Positions 1 through 7,777 of a DNA stretch of 15,271 nt are shown one piece after another. The DNA is from Candidatus Helarchaeota archaeon (GTDB lineage: Archaea; Asgardarchaeota; Lokiarchaeia; Helarchaeales; HEL-GB-A). The notes under the pieces are model-generated. The model did not search any database and was not told where the DNA came from. It saw only the letters and a program-made list of their open reading frames with translations. Where the stretch lies: positions 1 to 15,271 of the forward strand of contig JABXJU010000098.1 of the NCBI GenBank assembly GCA_013375405.1, read 5' to 3'. The translations under genes were made by a program, and so were the position numbers. The first letter of the stretch is position 1. Every line of letters begins with the position of its first letter.

Positions 1-2533
1 CATTGCCCCCATAGCCCCCACCACTATCAATGCCATGACCTCCAGTTCCACCCATCCCACCATCCCCACCCTTAATACTTGAAATATTATTGTGAGAGAT
101 AGCTATGTCACTTGAATTATCTAGATAAATAGCATATGCATTGTTTCCATTACCTCCATTTCCCCCATCATAACCATTGCCCTCAGGGAAGGCCATCAAT
201 CCTTCTGAGCCCCAACCTCCATTTCCACCCGAAATATTCGAAATTTGGTTGAGTGAAATATTTACATTGATACTATCATAAATGGCAATCCCAATACTTT
301 CATTCCCATTTCCTCCAGTATCTTGCGTAGCACTTGGATCTCTATTAATCCCATTAATTCCTTTAAGATTTACAATGGTAACATTAATTATTTTTACATT
401 TGCCGCGTTAATAATTTTAATTCCAATAGATGAGTTATAAAGTATGCAATTTTGAATAATGAAATAAACCTTAGAATTATTGATTGATATACAACTACCA
501 GAGTTTTGAGCGTTAATGGTTACATTTTCGATAACATAAGGTTCGTCAATAGTACCATTACCATTACACCAAGGATTATCTTCGGCAGTTCTACTCCAAT
601 TTTTGCTGTCAACAGTATCATCAATATCTATGAGAGTTCCCGTTAAACGCCAATATTTAAAAGTAATTTTCTCGCAATTCGAAATCGAACCATTCATTGT
701 GGAGTTTCCAGCAACAATTACATAATAATAAATTCCAGGTACCAATACGGTATCTGTATATTTGCTTTCAGAGACTGTAGCTATCGGTGTTAATGCGACT
801 ACTGAAGTGATATTTGAAATATCTCTATAGACATAATAAATTGTAGCGCCCCCTACGTCGGTCCAATTTAAGTAAATAATTCCATCATCATCTGGATTTG
901 GTAAGATGGGATATAGCAAAGGCGCACCTGGTAGATATCTCACAAACACACTTTCGCAATTTGAAATCGAACCATTTATTGTAGAGTTTCCAGCAACAAT
1001 TACATAGTAATGATTACCATATTCCATGACAGTATCTGTATAATTGCTTTCAGAGACTGTAGCAATCGGTGTCAATGCAACCACTGAAGTGATATTTGAA
1101 ATATCTCTATAGATATAATAATTTGTAGCGCCCCCTACGTCGGTCCAATTTAAGTAAATAATTCCATCATTATCTGGATTTGGCAAGATGGGATATAGCA
1201 CAGGTGCACCTGGTAGATATCTCACCAACACACTTTCGCAGTTTGAAATCGAACTATTTCCAAATACGTTTTCAGCAACGATAACATAGAAGTAAACTAT
1301 ATTATTCATTATAGTGTTATCGGAATAATTGTTATCTAAAACTTTGGCAATAGGTGTCAATCCGACCGCTGAAGTAATATTGGAAATATCTCTATAGATA
1401 TAATAGGCTGTTGCTTCACTGACATTACTCCAACTTAAATCAGCTCTTCCACCAACATCAATACGTGGTAGGATAGGGTCTAAGAAAGGGCTTACTGGAA
1501 CAGGATTCCACAAAATAATCGCCACATCGTCACTATTTGAATTTGCTGTGACGATATCATTTTGCCCATCATTATTTGCATCCCCTATAAAAACACCTTC
1601 AGGTCCGTTTCCAACAGATTTCAAAATTTTATTGCCCCAATCACTAGAAGTCGTGTTCCACAATAGTATCGAGACTTGGTCGGGAGTATCAGCTGCAGCC
1701 ACGATGTCTTTTTGCCCGTCATTATTTGCATCTCCTACAAAAAGACTACAAGGATAATAAATATTTTCTATTATTTTAGTGGACCAATTGCCAAGAGTTG
1801 TGTTCCAGCAAAGTATCATGATATTATCACTCCAATAATTTGCAACTACAATGTCATTTTGTCCATCATTATCAGCATCTTCTATAAAAACACTAGTAGG
1901 AAGGTTTCCAACGGGTCTGATAATTTGGTCGTCCCAATCACCAGATGTCGTGTTCCATAAGAGTATCGAGACATTGCCATCTACATCACCAGCGGTCACG
2001 ATATCATTTTGCCCGTCGTTATTTGCATCTCCTATATAAACGCTCCTTGGTCCGTTTCCAACAGGTCTTGTAATTTGGTCGTCCCAATCCCCAGCGGTAG
2101 AATTCCATAATAATATTGAGACATTATCCCCATTAAAATTTGCAGTCACTATGTCCTTCTGACTATCATTATTTACATCTCCTACAAAAACACTTCTGGG
2201 AGTATCTCCAACGGTTCTGGTGATTTGTTCGTCCCAATCACCAGATGTCGTGTTCCACAATAGTATTGAGATATTATTACTACCCCTATTTGCAGCAATT
2301 ATGTCATTTTGCCCATCATTATTTGCATCTCCTATGAAAACACTATAAGGTTCATTTCCAACAGATCTTATAATTTGTGGTTCCCAAAAACAATATTTTA
2401 ATGGTAAAGGCCCATTAATTGAAGCATCTGACGTAGATAAATCCCGTAAATCGTTTTGTGACATAATTGCAAATCCGATAAATGAAATGATGAAATAAAT
2501 AAACAACATATGACTGAAATGCTTTTTTTTCAT
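1..2533 (-). CDS. Large secreted FG-GAP / fibronectin III / beta-helix surface protein, C-terminus outside window
   Basis: Reading the minus strand from an ATG at 2533 gives about 844 codons without a stop to the window edge, so the gene is 3'-truncated here. The start is supported by GAGGA four bases upstream. The N-terminus (MKKKHFSH, then a hydrophobic stretch to about residue 24) is a signal peptide or anchor. Residues ~50-340 are six ~50-residue FG-GAP/VCBS repeats, each with a calcium-loop motif like DANNDGQND (at about residues 69, 119, 169, 219, 268 and 318) followed by SILLWNTTSGDW-like strands. Residues ~340-625 are three ~94-residue fibronectin-III-like modules (YYIYRDISNITS, YYVIVAGN). 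From ~630 on, NosD-like text (DEPYVIENVTI) begins a right-handed parallel beta-helix with Asn-ladder turns and Gly-rich inserts (GGNGGNGNN). Many N-x-S/T sequons fit an extracellular glycoprotein. The ligand is unknown; adhesion or cell-surface binding is an inference. Confidence 0.9.
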   Translation of the reverse strand, partial: MKKKHFSHMLFIYFIISFIGFAIMSQNDLRDLSTSDASINGPLPLKYCFWEPQIIRSVGNEPYSVFIGDANNDGQNDIIAANRGSNNISILLWNTTSGDWDEQITRTVGDTPRSVFVGDVNNDSQKDIVTANFNGDNVSILLWNSTAGDWDDQITRPVGNGPRSVYIGDANNDGQNDIVTAGDVDGNVSILLWNTTSGDWDDQIIRPVGNLPTSVFIEDADNDGQNDIVVANYWSDNIMILCWNTTLGNWSTKIIENIYYPCSLFVGDANNDGQKDIVAAADTPDQVSILLWNTTSSDWGNKILKSVGNGPEGVFIGDANNDGQNDIVTANSNSDDVAIILWNPVPVSPFLDPILPRIDVGGRADLSWSNVSEATAYYIYRDISNITSAVGLTPIAKVLDNNYSDNTIMNNIVYFYVIVAENVFGNSSISNCESVLVRYLPGAPVLYPILPNPDNDGIIYLNWTDVGGATNYYIYRDISNITSVVALTPIATVSESNYTDTVMEYGNHYYVIVAGNSTINGSISNCESVFVRYLPGAPLLYPILPNPDDDGIIYLNWTDVGGATIYYVYRDISNITSVVALTPIATVSESKYTDTVLVPGIYYYVIVAGNSTMNGSISNCEKITFKYWRLTGTLIDIDDTVDSKNWSRTAEDNPWCNGNGTIDEPYVIENVTINAQNSGSCISINNSKVYFIIQNCILYNSSIGIKIINAANVKIINVTIVNLKGINGINRDPSATQDTGGNGNESIGIAIYDSINVNISLNQISNISGGNGGWGSEGLMAFPEGNGYDGGNGGNGNNAYAIYLDNSSDIAISHNNISSIKGGDGGMGGTGGHGIDSGGGYGGN
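653..1216 (-). repeat. Two tandem 282-bp fibronectin-III-coding repeats, about 90% identical
   Basis: Units 935-1216 and 653-934 start with the same codons (LPGAP, then YPILPNP) at an exact 282-bp offset, which is 94 codons. Over the first ~260 bp I count about 25 mismatches by eye, and a stretch of more than 40 bases around the WTDVGGAT codons is identical. The preceding third module (about 1217-1510) has the same fold signature but is much more diverged. This indicates a recent in-frame duplication of one module or ongoing gene conversion. Confidence 0.85.
1510..2385 (-). repeat. Six tandem ~150-bp FG-GAP/VCBS coding repeats
   Basis: The calcium-loop codons recur at minus-strand positions 2329, 2179, 2029, 1879, 1732 and 1582, so the period is 150 bp with one 147-bp unit. 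The units are also similar at DNA level: TTTGCATCTCC-type plus-strand text and the codons for LLWNTT recur. In the protein they would build blades of a beta-propeller. Six blades are visible, and a seventh may be formed by flanking sequence. Unit 4 changes the loop to DADNDG, unit 2 to DVNNDS, and unit 5 carries a cysteine instead of the usual small residue. Confidence 0.85.
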
Positions 2534-2827
2534 AGTTCCTCGCCCAAAAATTAGATTAAATTCAATTAGTTAAATTAAATAAAAATCATAAATTTAAGTC
2601 TGGTAAGGGCAATTTTGGTGAATGAGGGATAAGTTGATTACGTTTTAGTAAATCAAAATATTTGAAAAATAGAGGAAAGTACCAGAGAATTGAAATTTCT
2701 CATCAATAATATAAATTTAAATATGGTGAAATTATGAAAGATAAAAGATAATTAAGAAAAATATTAATATATAGTATAATTTTTCAGAAAGAATTTTGAC
2801 TTCTGTAAATTTGAATAAAATTTTATC
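2534..2827. other. AT-rich spacer between redox cluster and surface-protein gene
   Basis: There is no credible gene in these 294 bp. The left end holds the Shine-Dalgarno-like GAGGA of the surface-protein gene (complement of 2537-2541). Oligo-T on the minus strand near 2759-2763 (TATTTTTC) may end the redox-cluster transcript. Several TATA-like strings occur, but the region is too AT-rich to choose a promoter. Confidence 0.5.
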
Positions 2828-4342
2828 TTATTTGACCCTAATTTTTATTTCTTTACCTCCAGCTTTGGGAAAATCATGCTGAATGAGATTAAAGACATTA
2901 ATTCCACTATTGAGTGCCATTTGGGTGCCAATGCCATGAATATTTGTCCCTGCGGTATCGCCTGCAACATATAATCCTTGGATATGTGGAATTTTTGAGG
3001 AGATTCGTTGGTCTCCTGATTGCGTAACAGTTAAGGCGGTCCCTTCAACTGGCGCTTCGGGCTTTCCAGTGGCTTTAATAATGTCTAATGGAGTTGTAAC
3101 GTCAAGGAAATCGAGATGTTTTTCAAATTCTGGATAAAATTCTAAAATCATCTCCCAGTAGCGATCAATCCATGGTTTCCAACTTTTGCCTTTGGGTAAT
3201 TTCGGAGGAGCTATTCCCCCCATTATCATTAATTGTTTTCCTTTTGGAGCAAGTGAGGGGTCCATGTTAGAAGGAATCGGACTCATGAAAGCGGCTTCTT
3301 TAGGCACTTCGCCCCGGTCTAATGATTCCCAGACTTCCCGTAATGTATCCGCATCTACATCTCCTGCTTTAGTATAAAAGAGATGCACTGCATCATATTC
3401 AGTAATGAGTTGTTTTTTTAATGCAATCTTGAAAGTTATTGAACTATATGAGGGAATTAAATTCTCTACTTGCTTAATATAATCTTTTTCGAGCAGTGAT
3501 TTATCACTTAATAGGTTTAAAATTGTAGGTTTCATTCCTGCATTACTGACAACTATTGGTGCTTTAATTATACTATCATCTTGGAGCAGAACGCCCTCAG
3601 TTTGATTTCCATCTAGTAAAATTTTCTTGACGCGAGAATTTGTAACAACTGTTCCCCCTTCTTTCTCTACAATTCTTCCAAATGCGTTGGGAATTGCGAT
3701 AGCTCCTCCATAGGGATATACTAATCCGCCACTTCCTTGGGTCATAGTGTATAAATATTCCCCTGTAGATGCCATATAATGCGGGATCGCGAACATTATA
3801 CCACAGAAATATCCAAAAAGTCCATGTACATTAGGGGACGTACTGAACTGGTTAAGCCACTCCGAAAGCGGGACGTTCATGAGTTCATAGCAATCTTTTT
3901 TCCTAATTTTCATCGTTTCTGCAAAAATTTCAAAGATTTTTTCTGCATCCTCATCACTTGCGCCGAGAGTTTTTAAAAATTCTTGATAAGCTCTAAACAT
4001 ATCCCCAGCTGTTTCCCGATCTCGAGACATAGCGAAGGGTGGCGAATCTCTAGTCCGCATGGTCGTTCTAGATCCCAGTTCTGTATAAAATTTAATTTCG
4101 TCAGGATGCCCCGTTTTTTTTAAGATCTTTCTAAAATGATTGTCACCCGCAAACATGTGGACGGCAACATCTATTGTATACCCATTTTTATAATATGAAC
4201 TGCATGCTCCTCCTAGGCGTTCATTCTTCTCTAGCATCAGTGTATCATACCCGGCTGCTGCTAATAGTGCCGCACAGCCACCTCCTCCAACCCCACTACC
4301 AATCACTATTACATCATATTTTTCCTTAAGGATTTTAGCCAT
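2828..4342 (-). CDS. Phytoene-desaturase-like FAD-dependent oxidoreductase
   Basis: A flavoenzyme of the phytoene desaturase / carotenoid isomerase / retinol saturase superfamily (amine-oxidase fold). The N-terminus carries the dinucleotide-binding motif VIGSGVGGGG followed by a second-strand LEKNERLGGACSS, which binds the ADP part of FAD. The C-terminus has the matching GLYVAGDTAGTNIHG motif, and length (~504 residues) is normal for the family. I prefer the ATG at 4342 because GTGAG lies just upstream; an in-frame GTG at 4351 is possible and adds three residues. The gene starts about 30 bp after the stop of the larger VAO-type gene, so it is probably the last gene of that operon. Members act on isoprenoids or other hydrophobic unsaturated substrates, either adding or removing double bonds. 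Direction and substrate cannot be read here, and no carotenoid-pathway gene is nearby. Confidence 0.88.
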   Translation of the reverse strand: MAKILKEKYDVIVIGSGVGGGGCAALLAAAGYDTLMLEKNERLGGACSSYYKNGYTIDVAVHMFAGDNHFRKILKKTGHPDEIKFYTELGSRTTMRTRDSPPFAMSRDRETAGDMFRAYQEFLKTLGASDEDAEKIFEIFAETMKIRKKDCYELMNVPLSEWLNQFSTSPNVHGLFGYFCGIMFAIPHYMASTGEYLYTMTQGSGGLVYPYGGAIAIPNAFGRIVEKEGGTVVTNSRVKKILLDGNQTEGVLLQDDSIIKAPIVVSNAGMKPTILNLLSDKSLLEKDYIKQVENLIPSYSSITFKIALKKQLITEYDAVHLFYTKAGDVDADTLREVWESLDRGEVPKEAAFMSPIPSNMDPSLAPKGKQLMIMGGIAPPKLPKGKSWKPWIDRYWEMILEFYPEFEKHLDFLDVTTPLDIIKATGKPEAPVEGTALTVTQSGDQRISSKIPHIQGLYVAGDTAGTNIHGIGTQMALNSGINVFNLIQHDFPKAGGKEIKIRVK

Positions 4343-4372
4343 ATTTCTCACTCAAAGATTGAATTAATTTAC

Positions 4373-6574
4373 TTAGTTTAGAATGGAGTCAATTTTATTG
4401 TTTAATTGTGTATTGAGCTGTTGCATCAACTTTTTTTGATAAAGGAATGCAGTAGTCCCAATCATCACGACATTCGAGAACTCTTCAAGTATTTTCATCC
4501 ATGCTGCGATTGCATGTGTGATGCTAAAGGTTCCTACTCCTTTTTTAAGCATAGAAAGCATCGGATCTACCTCTTCTCCAACTAAAGCTTTCCTTTCAAA
4601 TATGAAATCAGTTAAAATGCTTGGAATGTTTCTAGCATCTTTTCTATCAACTGTATAAACTTTAATAGGGTTAGTGTTTTCCAAATTTCCGAACTCAATC
4701 ATCCATAAATTATGAAAATCTGATTTAATCACGATTTTTTTTCCAATCATTTTATTGTAGTGCCTTTTAAAAAATTCTCCGAGCGTTTCTCCGGCAGTTG
4801 CTCTCGTGTCATCGTTTAATATGAGGTTAATTGATGTATTTAAGGCAAATTCCAAAATTTCTTGTAATTTTTCCTCTCCAACCTTTTTATCTTTCACGTC
4901 ATTGATGAATTTCTCTAATATTTCTGGCTCAGGATGTTTTAATGCATTAATAACAGATGCCAAAGTAGAGAGCCAGAAAAACGACCCCATGCTAAATCCC
5001 CCGCTCAATGGATCTCCAGAGGTTGGCATTTGAAGTTCCTCTTTCTTTACAGTCTCAGGGCGAATTCCTCGTCCTCTATTCATTAAACAGTGAGGATCAA
5101 TGAGCGTTTTAAACTGTTTTAAGAGATAGAAGTATCCAGGAATTAGAATCGGGCCAATTGTCTCTAGAATTTCACCATTTGAATAAAAGTAATATTGGAT
5201 TCCGTTCATTTTAACGAACATTGTATCAACCATCGGTTTTCCTATTCCTATAAAGGTTTTGACGTTATCCAACATTTTGTTTGGGTCTGGATCGAATTCG
5301 AGATCCATTTCTTGAAGGACTGAATGGCCATCATCGACCAATTGCAAGTAACAGCATGTCTCTTCCAATGGAGCTCCAATTGTTGTTATCCATTTTTTCA
5401 TATAATTCCAGGTGGCTTTTGCATCTTTCAAAGCAAAAAAGGGGCAATGTGGTGCAAATCCACCATGCGTTCGTAAAATTCTTACGGATTGATACATAAA
5501 ATCATGGAGTTTACGGGGTTCTTGTACATAACCATATTCTTGATCATCTTCAGTTACAGTTGCACCCTTTGAAACTATAGGTTTCATGAAATCCATTAAT
5601 TCACTATATAATCCTACGGTAAAGTCTTTCCGTTTTTTATACATGGACTTAATTTTTTTTACATGATAATCAAAATCTCGTTTCGTCCCTTCAATGAAAA
5701 GTAAGATAAAGCCTTCAATTAATTGGTTCTTCAACCATTGAAAATGTTCTTCACGCGACTTAGCAAAGAGAAATACAACATAGGGCCATCTAACCATCAT
5801 CCCATTGGAGTAACCCATCTTTACTAATTTTATTACTTCATCAAATAGAATATCTAATTTCCCCCCTATTGATAGTAATTCATGATAACGGAGTTTCGGA
5901 TATAATTTAATTTTTATTTTAGTAATTACTCCTACGGTACCAAATCCTCCTAAAAATAATCCCATTAAATCAGGACCTGGACCATGAGGATAATTTGCGG
6001 AATCTTCTTCCTTACCATGCGCGAATGAACCTAATTTTAATAGATTTCCATTAGGTAACACGATTTCCATTCCAATAATTTGGTTATCTCCAAGTGCATA
6101 TTTTCCCGCGTAGTGCCCAATACCGCGTGTCCCACATACGTTTGCAATAACTTTCACTGAATGGGGACCACTGGGGACAACGACAAACATCCCACGATTC
6201 CAAGCTTCAATTTGAAGTTGTCCATAAGTAACTCCAGGTCCTACTATTGCCGTCATATTTTTTCCATCAATTTCGTAAATCTGATTGATACGCTTTAAAT
6301 CGAGAATTATGCCTCCATATAAAGGAATGACAAGGCCGCCCATATTAGCTCCAGTTCCTTTTGGAATAACCGGAATTTTATGCTTTGTTGCAAATTTCAT
6401 TACTTCTTGAATTTGTTTGACCGATTCTGGAGCAACTACATAATCTGGCCCCTCTGTGGTCAGGACTTGGTCTCGGGAATATCCAATTCGGATAGCATCA
6501 TCGTTTGACGCATAGTTCTCTCCCACAATTGCGCTCAATCCTTCTAAAATTTCATCTTTATCTTCAACTAACAT
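4373..6574 (-). CDS. VAO/GlcD-type FAD-linked dehydrogenase with long C-terminal extension
   Basis: Residues ~40-500 are a vanillyl-alcohol-oxidase / glycolate-oxidase-GlcD type flavoprotein: PKGTGANMGG (pyrophosphate loop), VGPGVTYGQLQ, GDNQIIGMEIVLPNG and LFLGGFGTVGVIT, with the family's C-terminal IDPHCLMNRGRG near residue 491-502. The usual family ends there at about 450-560 residues; this protein continues for ~220 more. That extension is partly helical, and residues ~610-710 (TVDRKDARNI, EEVDPMLSMLKKG) weakly resemble an SCP2 lipid-binding fold, which is my inference. The start ATG overlaps the stop of the preceding CCG gene by 7 bp, with GGGAGGG five bases upstream, so the two are translationally coupled. 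It probably donates electrons to that iron-sulfur protein. The cresol-dehydrogenase-like flavour of the FAD domain suggests an alcohol, phenol or hydroxy-acid substrate; the true substrate is unknown. Confidence 0.88.
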   Translation of the reverse strand: MLVEDKDEILEGLSAIVGENYASNDDAIRIGYSRDQVLTTEGPDYVVAPESVKQIQEVMKFATKHKIPVIPKGTGANMGGLVIPLYGGIILDLKRINQIYEIDGKNMTAIVGPGVTYGQLQIEAWNRGMFVVVPSGPHSVKVIANVCGTRGIGHYAGKYALGDNQIIGMEIVLPNGNLLKLGSFAHGKEEDSANYPHGPGPDLMGLFLGGFGTVGVITKIKIKLYPKLRYHELLSIGGKLDILFDEVIKLVKMGYSNGMMVRWPYVVFLFAKSREEHFQWLKNQLIEGFILLFIEGTKRDFDYHVKKIKSMYKKRKDFTVGLYSELMDFMKPIVSKGATVTEDDQEYGYVQEPRKLHDFMYQSVRILRTHGGFAPHCPFFALKDAKATWNYMKKWITTIGAPLEETCCYLQLVDDGHSVLQEMDLEFDPDPNKMLDNVKTFIGIGKPMVDTMFVKMNGIQYYFYSNGEILETIGPILIPGYFYLLKQFKTLIDPHCLMNRGRGIRPETVKKEELQMPTSGDPLSGGFSMGSFFWLSTLASVINALKHPEPEILEKFINDVKDKKVGEEKLQEILEFALNTSINLILNDDTRATAGETLGEFFKRHYNKMIGKKIVIKSDFHNLWMIEFGNLENTNPIKVYTVDRKDARNIPSILTDFIFERKALVGEEVDPMLSMLKKGVGTFSITHAIAAWMKILEEFSNVVMIGTTAFLYQKKLMQQLNTQLNNKIDSILN

Positions 6575-7740
6575 GAAATCCCTCCCTTTAAAAGCAATTC
6601 AGTAAGATCTAATATTTCAAGATCTTCATTCATTGCTTTTACACAATCTTTGAAATTTAATTGACAGAAAGGGCAGGTTGAAACCAAAATTTTCGTTCCT
6701 GTCTTCTTCGCTTCTTCTATACGTTCTTGGGCGGTCTCCAACGCAAGATTTTTATATCCTGACTTCACACCCCCGCCAGCACCACAGCACCATGTATTAT
6801 ACCTGTTTCGAAACATCTCAACTAACTTAATTTTAGGAATAGATTTAATAACATCTCTTGGTGCTTTATACACACCTACATGTCGTCCAAGATGACAGGG
6901 GTCATGATAAGTTACCGGCAATTCCAGATCCTTAAACTTAATTTTCCCTTCTTTGATTAAATCAGATAAAAATTCAGATACATGTTGAACTTCAAAATCT
7001 AGCTCCATTCCATGAGCGGGATAATCCTTTTTGAATGTTCTATAACAGCCTGCACAAGAAAAAATAACCTTCTCAACATTCAATTTTTTAATTTCCTCAA
7101 TATTATGATGCATTACCTCATTCCCTAATTCTACTGCACCAACCCTAAAGAGTGGGCTCCCACAACACCATTCTTCACCTGCAATATTGAAGTCCATATT
7201 TAATTGTTTCAATATTTTTGCAGTAGCTTTTGCAATATTTCGCGTTCGATATGATGAGGTACAGCCAACAAAATAGAGGAGTTTCGAATCTTTTATTAAA
7301 TCTTTATTATCAATCCAATCGAGTCGTTTCTCATGTTCTTCTTTGTATGGATTATGTTTGGTTTTAACACTATTGATGAATACTAGATGTTCTGGTAAAG
7401 GTCCGATCTCTTCTTCAACTAATAATTCTCGAATGGTCTCAAAAACTTCTACAGGTCTTATTTCTCTATTATAGAAACATATTTCTTGGCAATTTCCACA
7501 AGTAGTGCAAGAATAAATTATTTCTAACAATTTTTCAGTGGGAATTTTCAAGGATTTCTCTATGATTCCACGCGCAATCTCCATCCGCCCCCCTGCAAAA
7601 TATGAGTCGAACACGAATTTTTTCCCTGCAGGACAGTTGATATAATGATGTTGATCCACAAGAACGTGTGGATTTATATATTGACAATTGAAGCATTTTA
7701 AACTGCATTGATAAATATCCCATCGATATTCTTTTTTCAA
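6568..7740 (-). CDS. Two-CCG-domain iron-sulfur protein (HdrD/GlcF-like)
   Basis: Electron-transfer partner of the flavoproteins. One standard [4Fe-4S] motif is present, C78-TT-C81-GN-C84-QEI-C88. The expected first ferredoxin motif is irregular: C12, C16, C19, then Pro-preceding C36. Two intact CCG cysteine-rich domains follow: C160-x31-CCG(192-194)-x-CAGC(229-232) and C282-x35-CCG(318-320)-x-CPFC(356-359). In heterodisulfide reductase HdrB/HdrD these bind non-cubane [4Fe-4S] clusters. There are no membrane segments, so it is cytosolic or peripheral. The TTG at 7740 has no ribosome site at proper distance, whereas a GGAGAGG at 7771-7777 sits six bases before an in-frame CTG at 7764, which would add eight residues (PSKALKK after the start). 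Whether it reduces a disulfide or simply relays electrons is not visible. Confidence 0.9.
   Translation of the reverse strand: MKKEYRWDIYQCSLKCFNCQYINPHVLVDQHHYINCPAGKKFVFDSYFAGGRMEIARGIIEKSLKIPTEKLLEIIYSCTTCGNCQEICFYNREIRPVEVFETIRELLVEEEIGPLPEHLVFINSVKTKHNPYKEEHEKRLDWIDNKDLIKDSKLLYFVGCTSSYRTRNIAKATAKILKQLNMDFNIAGEEWCCGSPLFRVGAVELGNEVMHHNIEEIKKLNVEKVIFSCAGCYRTFKKDYPAHGMELDFEVQHVSEFLSDLIKEGKIKFKDLELPVTYHDPCHLGRHVGVYKAPRDVIKSIPKIKLVEMFRNRYNTWCCGAGGGVKSGYKNLALETAQERIEEAKKTGTKILVSTCPFCQLNFKDCVKAMNEDLEILDLTELLLKGGISC
6580..6586 (-). promoter_or_regulatory. Shine-Dalgarno GGGAGGG inside the upstream gene
   Basis: The minus strand reads GGGAGGG, five bases before the ATG at 6574, and lies within the last codons (KGGIS) of the CCG-protein gene. 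It fixes the start of the VAO-type gene and shows translational coupling. Confidence 0.8.
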
Positions 7741-7770
7741 TTTTTTTAGAGCTTTGCTCGGCAGATAAAA

Positions 7771-7777
7771 CCTCTCC
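7771..7777 (-). promoter_or_regulatory. Strong Shine-Dalgarno GGAGAGG overlapping the preceding stop codon
   Basis: The first G is the last base of the TAG stop of the upstream VAO-type gene. The next in-frame near-cognate start for the CCG gene is CTG at 7764 (six-base spacing); TTG at 7740 is 30 bases away. This site decides between the two starts in favour of CTG. Confidence 0.6.

Noticed and set aside
1..240. Gly-codon-rich tandem text at the left edge considered as a CRISPR or intergenic repeat
   Set aside because: The minus frame is open and reads as Gly/Asn-rich beta-helix inserts continuing the surface protein; no fixed repeat-spacer period.
1548..2039. Three overlapping plus-strand reading frames of 62-94 codons
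   Set aside because: They are antisense shadows of the FG-GAP repeats; their internal repetition merely mirrors the 150-bp units of the minus-strand gene.
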